Of a DNA stretch of 64,000 nucleotides, positions 8,846-17,373 are shown in pieces. The notes below the pieces were generated by a model. It did no database searches. It was not told the origin of the DNA and saw nothing but the letters and a program-made list of their open reading frames with translations. The stretch spans positions 248,001-312,000 of the forward strand of contig DLHT01000011.1 in assembly GCA_002483365.1 (NCBI GenBank). Direction: 5' to 3'. A program made the translations under genes and the position numbers. This stretch comes from Cellvibrio sp. UBA7661. Lineage in GTDB: Bacteria > Pseudomonadota > Gammaproteobacteria > Pseudomonadales > Cellvibrionaceae. Within the stretch, counting starts at the first letter, position 1. Each line of letters opens with the position of its first letter.

Positions 8846-10039
8846 CTATACAGTTGTTTGCGGCTTTTCTGTAGTGCTTTTTTGGCCGCCTCCGCCACTG
8901 CTCAAGACGATTAATTGGCTTGCCAGATCGGCTTGGGAGCGCAAGTGTTTTTTCCAATCATGACTCAACGCTTGCCACTGTGGCAGTTGTTCCATCAATT
9001 GCGACCATGCCCCCGCAACATCGTGTTGCTGGTTCCAGTTGTGCCAGAGATCGCTGACGTTAGCCGTTAGCTGTTGATCTTGCTGCGATAAAAAGCGATC
9101 GAGAAAAGCATCCAGCTTGGTTATGTGTGCATTTTCCTCTTGCGGGTATATATGCCACACGAATGGTTTTCCCGCCCATTGCGCACGCACAAAAGAGTCT
9201 TCGCCGCGGACAAAGTTGATATCACATGCCCACAAAAGTTCATCGTATTGGGTTTGGGTAAGAAAGGGGATGGCGTCCAGGCGCAGGTTTCCCCGTGTGT
9301 AGCCTTGCCCTGATGCAAGTGGTTCGGGCAGATATTGATTGATGCTTGTCAGGACTTTGCCTTGGGGAATGAGGCAGTGAATTGGCCGATTAGATGAAGC
9401 CCAGACATCAAATAAAGATGCGACCGCCGTGTTTTCGTAGGCAAACAGGGATATCAGTAGCGCGCCATGTTCTGCAGTAATGCCGAGCGAGTTCAGGAAA
9501 AAAGTGCGATCAAACTCATGTTGTCGTTCAGCGATATCTTGCTCACGGAGTAATCCGCCTGTGCGCGGCGTAAACCCCGGGAAGAAGAAGGTTTTGCGAA
9601 GGCCGGTGCCTGGGTGTACCGAGACCATGCTATGGCAATCTTCCACCCATGGTTCTGCGCTCAAATATTCCAGGTTGATCCAGAGCGGTGCTTGCCCGTT
9701 TTTCTTTTGCTCGGCCATCTGCTGCAAATAAATGTCGGGGATATCGCATGCAAATGCTTCTATCACGACCTGTGCGATGCCAATATCGGTTGGGAAAGCA
9801 TCCGGCCAATGCCTCACATCAACCCCCGCGAGTTCTTGCTGATCTGCCAATTGCGCATCTGGCCAGATACGCACCAGCGCATTCAGGTCATCCACCCAAA
9901 GCCGTACCTGTTGGTTATGCTCGCTGGCGAGTTGTCTGGCCAAGCGCCAGCAGACGCCAATATCGCCATAGTTGTCGATCACACGGCAGAAAATATCCCA
10001 GGATTTTGGGGTGCTGACGGCAGAAGATGTTGGATGCAT
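8846..10039 (-). CDS. earP: EF-P arginine rhamnosyltransferase EarP
   Basis: EarP transfers L-rhamnose from dTDP-rhamnose to Arg32 of EF-P. The 397-aa protein shows the family N-terminus SWDIFCRVIDNYGDIGVCW, including the conserved aspartates (Asp22 and Asp26 here), and the C-terminal RGEDSFVRAQWAGKPFVWH loop that binds the nucleotide and carries the conserved Glu. It has a GT-B glycosyltransferase fold by family. It lies 110 bases upstream of efp on the same strand, the usual pairing. No clear ribosome site precedes the ATG. Confidence 0.95.
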   Translation of the reverse strand: MHPTSSAVSTPKSWDIFCRVIDNYGDIGVCWRLARQLASEHNQQVRLWVDDLNALVRIWPDAQLADQQELAGVDVRHWPDAFPTDIGIAQVVIEAFACDIPDIYLQQMAEQKKNGQAPLWINLEYLSAEPWVEDCHSMVSVHPGTGLRKTFFFPGFTPRTGGLLREQDIAERQHEFDRTFFLNSLGITAEHGALLISLFAYENTAVASLFDVWASSNRPIHCLIPQGKVLTSINQYLPEPLASGQGYTRGNLRLDAIPFLTQTQYDELLWACDINFVRGEDSFVRAQWAGKPFVWHIYPQEENAHITKLDAFLDRFLSQQDQQLTANVSDLWHNWNQQHDVAGAWSQLMEQLPQWQALSHDWKKHLRSQADLASQLIVLSSGGGGQKSTTEKPQTTV

Positions 10040-10151
10040 AAAATTGGCAGGTGTTTATTTCGATGGCGCAAATGATACCAGCCGCCGGATTTTTCGTATC
10101 AGTTACTTATGCCAGTAAACCGGCATTGCGTACTGACTGGATTGAGCCGCT

Positions 10152-10301
10152 ATGAAAAAACAACATCTTCCGCAGAAGACCTGCCAGCACTGCCAGCGCC
10201 CATTTGCTTGGCGCAAAAAATGGGAAAAAGTCTGGGATGACGTAAAGTATTGCTCCAAAGCCTGCGGAGGCGATGCGCGCAAAAGGAAACAACCTGAATG
10301 A
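10152..10301 (+). CDS. DUF2256 small zinc-ribbon-like protein
   Basis: A 49-aa ORF beginning MKKQHLPQKTCQHCQRPF. It contains two cysteine pairs (CQHC and CSKAC) flanking FAWRKKWEKVWDDVKYCS, which is the DUF2256 signature as I recall it and suggests a metal-binding ribbon. Its TGA overlaps the ATG of the following photolyase gene (AATGA at 10297-10301), so the two are translationally coupled. DUF2256 genes are often found next to this photolyase class. Its function is unknown; a role with the photolyase is inferred from coupling only. Confidence 0.82.
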   Translation: MKKQHLPQKTCQHCQRPFAWRKKWEKVWDDVKYCSKACGGDARKRKQPE

Positions 10302-11848
10302 CAAAAAAGATCCGCAACTTATGTTTGGTATTAGGCGATCAACTTAACCGCGATAGTCTGTTGTTTGAGGGGTTTGATCCACAGCAGGATCTGCTGTGGA
10401 TGGCAGAGGTGCTGCAAGAAAGTACCCATGTCCCTTCGAATAAGCAGCGCTCTTTGTTGTTTATTTCCGCTATGCGCCACTTTGCGCAGGATCTGCGCGA
10501 TACCAACTTACCGCTTATTTATTACGTGTTAGAGCAGCAACTGCAGAACTTTAGCGCTGCGCTTGATGAATGCCTTAAACACTACTCACCCGAGCGTTTG
10601 CGTGTTGTGCTGCCGGGGGATTACCGCGTGTTGCAGGAGCTGAAAACCTGTAGCGCGCAGTGCAATCTGCCTTTGGAGGTTTTGCCGGACAATCACTTCA
10701 TCGCCAAACCCAGAGAATTTAGCGCATGGCAGAAAGGCAAGAAGCAATTGCGCATGGAATATTGGTATCGCCAGCTACGCAAACGCACGGGTATTTTGAT
10801 GCAAGGGGGGGCGCCGGAAGGTGGTGATTGGAATTACGATCACGACAACCGCGGGACTTTTGGTCGCGCGGGTCCGGGGTTGCGTGAACCTGAGTTAATG
10901 TTTGCTATGGATGACATCACCCAAGCCGCAAAACAGAGTATCGGACAATTTTTCCCGGGTAACCCCGGCGAGCTTATTACCTTTGGTTGGCCAGTCACGC
11001 GCGCGCAAGCGCTGGAGCTGTTGGCGTTTTTCATCCATGCCCAGTTAGCGCAGTTTGGTGAATATCAGGATGCGATGTGGACTCACGAGCCCTGGTTGTA
11101 CCACTCGCGCTTATCGGCGGCGCTGAATCTTAAATTGCTGTCGCCGATGGAAGTCATTCTTGCAGCAGAGCAAGCGTATCAACGCGGTGATGCGCCACTG
11201 AATTCAGTGGAAGGATTTATTCGCCAGATATTAGGCTGGCGCGAGTACGTGCGCGGCCTCTATTGGAGCTTTATGCCCGATTGGCTGGAGATGAATGCGC
11301 TGGATGCCCAACACAATTTGCCTGATTTTTATTGGACGGGCGATGTGGATATGCAATGCCTTGCGCAGAGTATTGGTCAGGTCTTGCAGCATGGGTACGG
11401 GCATCACATACAGCGGTTAATGGTCACAGGCTTGTTCGCACTCTTGTGGCAAACCCGGCCAGACCAGATTCATTCCTGGTATTTGGCGATGTACGTGGAC
11501 GCTGTGGAATGGGTGGAATTGCCGAATGTATTGGGGATGAGCCAGTATGCGGATGCTGGCATAATGGCATCCAAGCCTTATATTGCGACCGGGCGCTATA
11601 TTGCCAAAATGAGTAATTATTGCGACCAGTGCTGTTATAAGCCGGACGACGCCGAATCGGATCGGGCCTGCCCATTCACTACGCTCTACTGGGAGTTTTT
11701 GGCCAAGCATCGCGATCGCTTTGTTAACCACCCGCGCCTTGCACTGCAAGTGAAGCATCTGGATGCGCAGGCAGCAGAAAAACGGGAGGCAATTGCCAAA
11801 CGTGCTGCGTGGGTGAGAGCACATTATCCGGCTAATCTATATCAATGA
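10298..11848 (+). CDS. iron-sulfur bacterial cryptochrome / (6-4) photolyase
   Basis: A 516-aa member of the FeS-BCP photolyase class (Agrobacterium PhrB, Rhodobacter CryB), light-driven repair enzymes that carry FAD, a lumazine antenna and a [4Fe-4S] cluster. It opens KIRNLCLVLGDQLNRDSLLF. The four cluster cysteines are all present: Cys354 (DMQC), Cys442 and Cys445 (YCDQC) and Cys458 (RACPF), with the same 88-3-13 spacing as I recall for PhrB Cys350/438/441/454. Conserved WLYHSRLSAALNL and RQILGWREYVRG fit the FAD region. It overlaps the DUF2256 gene by four bases. Photolyase versus photoreceptor role is not decided by sequence. Confidence 0.93.
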   Translation: MTKKIRNLCLVLGDQLNRDSLLFEGFDPQQDLLWMAEVLQESTHVPSNKQRSLLFISAMRHFAQDLRDTNLPLIYYVLEQQLQNFSAALDECLKHYSPERLRVVLPGDYRVLQELKTCSAQCNLPLEVLPDNHFIAKPREFSAWQKGKKQLRMEYWYRQLRKRTGILMQGGAPEGGDWNYDHDNRGTFGRAGPGLREPELMFAMDDITQAAKQSIGQFFPGNPGELITFGWPVTRAQALELLAFFIHAQLAQFGEYQDAMWTHEPWLYHSRLSAALNLKLLSPMEVILAAEQAYQRGDAPLNSVEGFIRQILGWREYVRGLYWSFMPDWLEMNALDAQHNLPDFYWTGDVDMQCLAQSIGQVLQHGYGHHIQRLMVTGLFALLWQTRPDQIHSWYLAMYVDAVEWVELPNVLGMSQYADAGIMASKPYIATGRYIAKMSNYCDQCCYKPDDAESDRACPFTTLYWEFLAKHRDRFVNHPRLALQVKHLDAQAAEKREAIAKRAAWVRAHYPANLYQ

Positions 11849-11878
11849 ATACGCACCACTATTTGACCGAGACATCTT

Positions 11879-12424
11879 ATGGCATCACTACAAGACCAAT
11901 TATTAAAAGCCGGTTTAATCGACGCAAAAAAGGCCAAGCAGGCTAATAAAGACAAACGCAAAGAAACGAATGTTGCGCGTCGCTCCAACGAAGAAAAAGT
12001 CGATGAAATAAAACAATCGGCCGAACAAGCCCGTTTGGAAAAAGCCGAGCGCGACCGTGAGCTGAATCGCCAGCGCGATTTGGAGCTGCAACAAAAAGCG
12101 ATTGCAGCGCAGATCAAACAACTGATTGAAAACCATCGCCAATCCAAAGGCGCTGGTAATGGCGATGTGGAATACAACTTTACCCACGGCAAGCTGATCA
12201 AAAAAATCCGCGTATCCAAAACGGTACAGGAGCAAATCATCCGGGGGGTGTTAGCGGTTGTGAAGTTGGGCGAAGGTTATGAACTGGTGCCGCGTATTGT
12301 GGCCGATAAAATCGCCCAACGCGATGAAAATGCCGTAGTCGTTGCCAATACCAAATCAACGCAGCAAACGGATGAAGATGATCCTTACAAAGATTATGTC
12401 ATCCCCGACGATTTGATGTGGTAA
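11879..12424 (+). CDS. DUF2058 (YaiL-like) protein
   Basis: A 181-aa charged protein opening MASLQDQLLKAGLIDAKKAK, which with KRKETNVARRSNEE is the family's standard start. Residues about 10-95 are lysine, glutamate and glutamine rich and probably form a long coiled coil. The C-terminal domain holds VEYNFTHGKLIKKIRVS and ends DDPYKDYVIPDDLMW, a typical tail. The family is annotated as nucleoprotein or polynucleotide-associated, but I know of no firm function. The stop codon is close to or overlaps the start of the next small gene. Confidence 0.85.
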   Translation: MASLQDQLLKAGLIDAKKAKQANKDKRKETNVARRSNEEKVDEIKQSAEQARLEKAERDRELNRQRDLELQQKAIAAQIKQLIENHRQSKGAGNGDVEYNFTHGKLIKKIRVSKTVQEQIIRGVLAVVKLGEGYELVPRIVADKIAQRDENAVVVANTKSTQQTDEDDPYKDYVIPDDLMW

Positions 12425-12429
12425 GCAAC

Positions 12430-12675
12430 ATGTGGAATCCAATTCGCGCGGTTATGCGCAGCAATTCCCCGCGCGGGATCAAAATTATTGCACTGAGCTT
12501 AATGATCGTTCTTGCAAGCGCATTGCCGTACATGCTTGCCAGTTCCTTTGGTGATGAAAATAGTAATCTGATCATCACAAGTTGGATATTTGCGATAGGT
12601 GCCATGCTTGGCCATATCGGCTTTTTTATTGGCGTGGTGTTACTGATTTGGAATATGTACTTCGCTAAAAAATAA
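12430..12675 (+). CDS. small two-helix membrane protein
   Basis: An 81-aa protein I do not recognise, MWNPIRAVMRSNSPRGIKII onward. Two hydrophobic segments (about 18-38 and 50-76) flank a short polar loop DENSN, giving a hairpin topology in the inner membrane. An alternative in-frame ATG at 12418 lies inside the DUF2058 gene and adds four residues; either way the gene is closely coupled to it. A terminator follows within 60 bases. Confidence 0.6.
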   Translation: MWNPIRAVMRSNSPRGIKIIALSLMIVLASALPYMLASSFGDENSNLIITSWIFAIGAMLGHIGFFIGVVLLIWNMYFAKK

Positions 12676-12728
12676 TGCAGCTTCGTTGTTGTGATTGTTG
12701 TTGTTATTGTTGTGGCGATAAATAAAGA

Positions 12729-12757
12729 ACGGCGAGCTTTTTTGCTCGCCGTTTTTT
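12729..12757. terminator. bidirectional terminator
   Basis: ACGGCGAGC (12729-12737), loop of six T, GCTCGCCGT (12744-12752) followed by T5. It lies between the small membrane gene (plus) and the ABC transporter gene (minus), which converge on it. The stem is nearly the same as the one at 30461-30487. Confidence 0.88.
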
Positions 12758-12761
12758 ATGA

Positions 12762-14591
12762 TCAAAACTCTCCCAAAAATCCTCCAGACTGATGCGCCCA
12801 TAAATGCGCATACACCCCGCCCAATGCGATCAATTCAGTGTGCGTTCCCTGTTCAATGATCTGACCTTTATCCAACACGATCAAACGATCCAGAGCCGCA
12901 ATAGTGGATAGACGGTGTGCAATTGCAATAACGGTTTTGCCTTGCATCAACTTATTCAAGTTGGTTTGGATTGCGGCTTCCACTTCTGAATCCAACGCTG
13001 ATGTCGCTTCGTCCATAATTAAAATCGGGGCGTTTTTAATCAGCACGCGCGCAATCGCAATACGCTGGCGTTGGCCGCCGGATAATTTTACGCCGCGCTC
13101 ACCAACGTGCGCGTCGTAGCCTGTGCGGCCCTCGTTGTCCACCAGACTCATAATAAAATCATGTGCCTCTGCCTGTTGCGCTGCACGGATCATTTCGTCT
13201 TCCGTGGCATCGGGTTTTCCGTATAACAGGTTATCGCGAATGGAGCGGTGCAATAGCGATGTGTCCTGTGTGACCATACCAATCTGTGCGCGCAGGCTTT
13301 CCTGTTTTACGCTGGCAATATTTTGCCCATCGATCAGAATCGAACCGGAATCAACATCATAAAAACGTAATAGCAAATTCACCAGGGTTGATTTACCGGC
13401 GCCTGAACGCCCAACCAAACCAATTTTTTCACCGGCTTTAATGTTCAAATTAAAATCTTGCAACAGCCCCGAATTTTTTCCGTAATTAAAGTTGACGGAT
13501 TTAAAATCGATCTCACTGTTTATAATCGTAATGGGTTTGGCATCGGGTTTGTCTTGTACATCGCGTGGAATGGAAAGCGTATTTAAACCATCACGCGCGG
13601 TGCCCATATTTTCAAACAGAGCTGATACTTCCCACATAATCCATTGCGCCATACCATTCAGGCGCAACACCAAACCCACTGCTGCGGCGATAGCGCCTGT
13701 GGTAATAGCAGCACTGGACCACAGCCACAATGAAGTTGCGGCGATGGCAAATATCAGCACAACATTAATCATCCACACCGCGGAACCTAACATTGTGGCA
13801 AGGCGCATTTGCGGGTGTACTGTTGTTAAAAAATATTCCATGCCGGTTCGGGCATATTCTGCTTCACGGTTGGAGTGTGAAAATAATTTCACTGTCGAAA
13901 TATTGGTGTAGGTATCAACTAAACGGCCTGTCATATCCGAGCGCGCGTGGGCTTGTTTGGTCGATATTTTTGATAGGCGTGGCAGAAAATAATAGAGTAA
14001 TCCGCTGTACGCAAAAAACCATGCGATCAATGGCAGGGCGAGGCGCCAGTCAAGTGATACCGCTAATGCCACAATACCGCCGAAGTACACCATCACATAC
14101 AAGAGTACATCCAGCAGTTTCATAATAGTTTCACGTACCGCGAGTGCAGTCTGCATAACCTTGGTTGCAATGCGGCCGGCAAATTCATTTTGATAAAACT
14201 GGTAACTTTGCCCCAGTAAAAAACGGTGTGCTTGCCAGCGAATGCGCATAGGAAAATTCCCTAGCAGCGTTTGGTGCATCAGTAACGAATGCATTAATAC
14301 CGATACGGGCAATCCGATGAGCAGTATGCACGCCATCCACATAAGCTCACCGCGCGATTCTGTCCAAAAACTTTCAGGCGTGTGTTTATTGAGCGAGTCA
14401 ACCAACTGGCCTAGAAACCCGAACAGGGATACTTCCAGAATGGCAATGATTCCGGTAAATATCGCCATGCCGATTAAATACACCTCTGCACCGCGGCTGT
14501 AATGGCGGCAGAACGCATAAAGCGTTTTGGGTGGGCTAGTGGGTTCTTCGGGTGGAAAAGGTTTAATCAGGCTTTCAAAAAAACGGAACAT
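12762..14591 (-). CDS. ABC exporter, fused membrane and ATPase domains
   Basis: A 609-aa half-transporter that would work as a homodimer in the inner membrane. Residues about 38-320 form the six-helix exporter domain. The ATPase domain shows Walker A GLVGRSGAGKST (about 393-403), signature LSGGQRQRIAIARVL (about 500), Walker B ILIMDEATSALD (about 520) and the switch IAHRLSTI. The N-terminus MFRFFESLIKPFPPEEP resembles the PA3228 group of pseudomonads, linked to drug export, but I am relying on memory for that. The substrate cannot be read from sequence. It is transcribed alone. Confidence 0.88.
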   Translation of the reverse strand: MFRFFESLIKPFPPEEPTSPPKTLYAFCRHYSRGAEVYLIGMAIFTGIIAILEVSLFGFLGQLVDSLNKHTPESFWTESRGELMWMACILLIGLPVSVLMHSLLMHQTLLGNFPMRIRWQAHRFLLGQSYQFYQNEFAGRIATKVMQTALAVRETIMKLLDVLLYVMVYFGGIVALAVSLDWRLALPLIAWFFAYSGLLYYFLPRLSKISTKQAHARSDMTGRLVDTYTNISTVKLFSHSNREAEYARTGMEYFLTTVHPQMRLATMLGSAVWMINVVLIFAIAATSLWLWSSAAITTGAIAAAVGLVLRLNGMAQWIMWEVSALFENMGTARDGLNTLSIPRDVQDKPDAKPITIINSEIDFKSVNFNYGKNSGLLQDFNLNIKAGEKIGLVGRSGAGKSTLVNLLLRFYDVDSGSILIDGQNIASVKQESLRAQIGMVTQDTSLLHRSIRDNLLYGKPDATEDEMIRAAQQAEAHDFIMSLVDNEGRTGYDAHVGERGVKLSGGQRQRIAIARVLIKNAPILIMDEATSALDSEVEAAIQTNLNKLMQGKTVIAIAHRLSTIAALDRLIVLDKGQIIEQGTHTELIALGGVYAHLWAHQSGGFLGEF

Positions 14592-14766
14592 GTTAGGCTT
14601 CGCTGTATAAAAACTGAGCCGCTATTGTAGCAGCCCCCAAGGCATTTTCAGTGTAACCAAGTGTTAAGTCCGGGTGATACACTGGCGCTTATTATCCCGG
14701 AGTCGCTGTCAGAGAATGGCAGTAATCTCCGTCATTATAAAACTCTCATGGTGCGAGCAACGATCT

Positions 14767-15156
14767 ATGAAAAATGCATTAACGGTATTTGGAGCCGGTT
14801 GTCTGGGTGGATTGGTTATGTGTGTGGTGATGTGGTTGTTCAGTCGCTACGGTATTACACAATCGCTGAATGTTCAGTTGGCGGGTTCAATATCACCCCA
14901 TTGGATGTACCCGCGGATTATTTGGGGCGGCTTATGGGGGCTGTTGTTTTTGTTATCGGTATTTTCCAGCAACATCTTTGCGCGTAGTTTTGTAATTGCA
15001 TTAATTCCCACTTTAATTCAGCTGTTTGTGTTTTATCCATTTTACGAAGGGAAAGGTGTGGCAGGTTTATCATTGGGTTTACTTACACCGTTCCTGGTGT
15101 TTTTCTTTTATTGGGTGTGGTCGCTGACAACGGCGATTACATTGCGATTGTCATAA
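14767..15156 (+). CDS. conserved small integral membrane protein
   Basis: A 129-aa protein starting MKNALTVFGAGCLGGLVMCV at ATG 14767; in-frame upstream GTG codons are less likely. Four hydrophobic segments are visible: about 5-25, 48-70, 72-93 and 100-125. The central stretch WMYPRIIWGGLWGLLF resembles unnamed membrane proteins of pseudomonads that I remember, but no function is known to me. It is followed after a few bases by a secreted protein, suggesting a two-gene envelope unit. Confidence 0.65.
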   Translation: MKNALTVFGAGCLGGLVMCVVMWLFSRYGITQSLNVQLAGSISPHWMYPRIIWGGLWGLLFLLSVFSSNIFARSFVIALIPTLIQLFVFYPFYEGKGVAGLSLGLLTPFLVFFFYWVWSLTTAITLRLS

Positions 15157-15175
15157 GTAAATGAAGGGCTTGAAC

Positions 15176-15697
15176 GTGATACGTATTGTTATTGCGCTTA
15201 TATGCAGTGTTGTGTGGGTAAGCGTACCAGTCAACGCACAATTATTGCCGAACAACACTAACTTGAATGCACAGTCTGTACAGCGCTGGATGCAAACTAA
15301 TCGTGATATTGCGCCTATTGTGCAAGTTGTCGATAGTGTGAACACCACCGAGGAAGAGATAAAAGCATTCGAGGCATTGCCCGCGTTAGCACAAGATCAA
15401 AAAATTACAGCGATATTAAAAGCCAATAACCTTGAGGATGCAGCCAACAAGGTTATCCACAAACATGGCTGGAAATCAGTGGGTGAATATATGCGCTTGA
15501 GCAGTAAGCTCGGTAATGCTATCGCGGCTTATTTCTTGTTTGGCGATTTGGGTAAGTTAACAGAAGAGCAAGCAAAGCAACTGAAGGAAAAAGCTGATCC
15601 TGCCATTCTTGCCGTACCGCGCAGTGATATTGAATTTATCAAGCGAAATGAAAAATCATTACAACAATACATAAAAGCTTATGGTGCTGGCCGATAG
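15176..15697 (+). CDS. periplasmic helical protein of unknown function
   Basis: Not recognised. I prefer GTG 15176 because GAAGGG lies seven bases upstream; an in-frame ATG at 15161 adds five residues but has no ribosome site. The 173-aa product begins MIRIVIALICSVVWVSVPVN and has a signal peptide with cleavage after VNA. The mature part is mostly helical by composition, with no cysteines, and reads like a small periplasmic protein. It lies 19 bases after the membrane-protein gene and may work with it. Confidence 0.62.
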   Translation: MIRIVIALICSVVWVSVPVNAQLLPNNTNLNAQSVQRWMQTNRDIAPIVQVVDSVNTTEEEIKAFEALPALAQDQKITAILKANNLEDAANKVIHKHGWKSVGEYMRLSSKLGNAIAAYFLFGDLGKLTEEQAKQLKEKADPAILAVPRSDIEFIKRNEKSLQQYIKAYGAGR

Positions 15698-15723
15698 CGA
15701 ATGATTAAAGATCGTCATAAATA

Positions 15724-15834
15724 TTAATTAATCTGAATTGATTTATTTTTTTCATCAATGGCTACATCCTGTATTGACCAAGGCTCGGTTATCCCTAACA
15801 TCGCCTCAAAATAATATTTAGGTTGTTTAACCAC
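15724..15834 (-). pseudogene. ISL3-type transposase N-terminal remnant
   Basis: A minus-strand ORF of 36 codons starts at GTG 15834 with AAAGGAG six bases ahead and stops at TAA. Its sequence VVKQPKYYFEAMLGITEPWS, followed by IQDVAIDEKNKSIQIN, resembles the opening of ISL3-family transposases, which commonly read LLGL...PWxVxxVxxD followed by a strand of alternating hydrophobic residues. No further transposase sequence or intact terminal repeat is present on either side. The match is from memory of the family, so the call is moderate. Confidence 0.5.
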
Positions 15835-16115
15835 GTAATGCTCCTTTGGTTTTTAACGATCAAAAATTATTTTTCACTTCGACAAAGCCTCAGATCAAAG
15901 TACCTTCATCCTAATTTTAAAAATCAGCGTTCGTGCCACTATTGCTGTGGGCGCGCGATTATGACTATCTGAATCTGTATTGAATAGGTTTTTTTGATGG
16001 CATCGATGAAAATGTGGCGCACAACTCTTCATTATTTTTATTAAATCTTATGGTTAAAGTTGAAATAAGCTGCTGTTTTAATGTTGCTTTTGTTTTTCAT
16101 TATTCTATTTGAAAT

Positions 16116-16247
16116 ATGAATTATGGCGATCCGGTTCTCGAAACCAATCCCTTAATATTTAAAAGCAGAAATGAATGTGAAATCTTTGCGGGGCAAATTG
16201 GGCAATTTAGTAAAAAAACAATTAATGAGATAATTTTCAAGGATTAA
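16116..16247 (+). CDS. doubtful small ORF, 43 aa
   Basis: ATG at 16116 opens MNYGDPVLETNPLIFKSRNE and closes with TAA three bases before the start of the broken aldehyde dehydrogenase gene. It has no convincing ribosome site. It may be a short leader gene, a remnant of a larger gene, or chance; I recognise no family. Confidence 0.25.
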   Translation: MNYGDPVLETNPLIFKSRNECEIFAGQIGQFSKKTINEIIFKD

Positions 16248-16250
16248 ATT

Positions 16251-17241
16251 ATGCAGTTCATTAAAGCGTTATTGAATGGGGAGCTTCTGCAAAAAGATCA
16301 AGGGAACAATCTGTATGATAATGGTCGATTACGTGTTGGTATTATCGGTACCGGGAAAATAGGTGTTGATCTGCTAGTAAAGGTGTGGCGTTCTCCCTGG
16401 TTGGATTGTGTCATTTTTGTTGGGCGTATTTGCAATCTGAAGGAATGCGTTACGCAGCTGAGTTGGGTGTGCGTGTGTCTGATCAAGGCATTAATGCTTT
16501 TTTTGAAACAGAAAATCGCTGTGATATTGTTTTTGATGCAACATCGGCTGCTTGTCATATAGAGCATGCACAAATATTTGATGCGTTGGGTTTGCTTGCT
16601 ATTGATATGACTCCGTCCCAAATTGGCGAGTGCTGCGTTCCCGCTTTGGGTTTGGATGAAGTGTTGGAGAATAAAAATATCAGCATGATCTCTTGCGGGG
16701 GGCAGGCATCTATACCTGTTGCGCAAGTGCTTGCGAAAGCTATTCCCGGTTTAACCAGAGTTGCAGTGAAATCAACCGTCTCTTCACATCCATTGGTCCG
16801 GGTACTTTGGCTAATTTGGACGAGTATTATCACAACACTAAAACAGGATTGAAAAAATATACCGGTATTCACGAGTTCGAGATTGAGTTGTTGGTTGATG
16901 AGACTAATCCGAATACGAGGATGCTCACCACGGTAACTGCCTACTGCGATTCCATGGATATAGACTCACTGCAGTTGCCATTGGCAAATATGTTAAAAAA
17001 AATTTAGGCATACGTACCCGGTTATAAATTGGAGTCTGAGCCTGTATTGGTGAATGGTGGAGTTAGGGTCGATTTAAGTGTAGAGGGTTTAGGTGATTAC
17101 CTGCCGAAATATGCAGGTAATCTCGATATCATTAATTGTGCTGCGATTGCTGTTGCTGAGCACTATGCGCAAAGAGCTTTGTTGTCACATGTCTCTAAAA
17201 AATCACTGATTCACCATCGAGCCATGCAGTTAGAGTATTAG
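16251..17241 (+). pseudogene. acetaldehyde dehydrogenase (acylating), MhpF-like, broken
   Basis: The intact enzyme converts acetaldehyde, NAD and CoA to acetyl-CoA, normally paired with 4-hydroxy-2-oxovalerate aldolase. Here its segments are spread over three frames. RLRVGIIGTGKIGVDLLVK is in the first; from about 16430 the second carries CDIVFDATSA, IDMTPSQIGE, the active-site region ISCGGQASIPV and VAVKSTVSS; near 16785 it shifts again to SIGPGTLANLDEY. The third frame has an in-frame TAG at 17005-17007, after which AYVPGYKLESEPVLVNGG and LPKYAGNLDIINCAA continue. Two frameshifts and a stop mean a dead gene unless sequencing errors are involved. No aldolase lies beside it. Confidence 0.85.
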
Positions 17242-17340
17242 CGCTCTACTTGTTTCACTCTCTCCATACCCCTCACAAGGATGTGTTTTTTTACCGCACT
17301 GATTGCTGTTTCATGCAGATACAAATCACAGGCAATAAAA

Positions 17341-17366
17341 AAGAGCTTACATTGCTGTAAGCTCTT
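17341..17366 (-). terminator. terminator of tRNA-Leu
   Basis: AAGAGCTTAC (17341-17350) pairs with GTAAGCTCTT (17357-17366) around a six-base loop. Read on the minus strand it is followed by a T run, directly downstream of the tRNA gene. Confidence 0.85.
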
Positions 17367-17373
17367 TTGGATT

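Larger units (their letters stand above)
15698..16250. other. 553-bp AT-rich decayed intergenic region
   Basis: This stretch is clearly richer in A and T than its neighbours. It contains a 36-codon minus-strand fragment resembling an ISL3 transposase start (15724-15834) and a 43-codon plus-strand ORF of unknown nature (16116-16247). No promoter or terminator was found that I would defend. Together with the broken gene to its right it looks like a region of past insertion and decay. Confidence 0.55.

Noticed and set aside
9614..10075. 153-codon plus-strand ORF opposite earP
   Set aside because: Antisense to earP, whose family identity is clear; runs past its start without any start signal of its own.
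12683..12716. GTT-rich tract that looks like a microsatellite
   Set aside because: Irregular, short and interrupted; not a true tandem repeat.
15698..16250. CRISPR array or prophage attachment in the AT-rich gap
   Set aside because: No regularly spaced direct repeats, integrase or tRNA-duplicate sequence was found.
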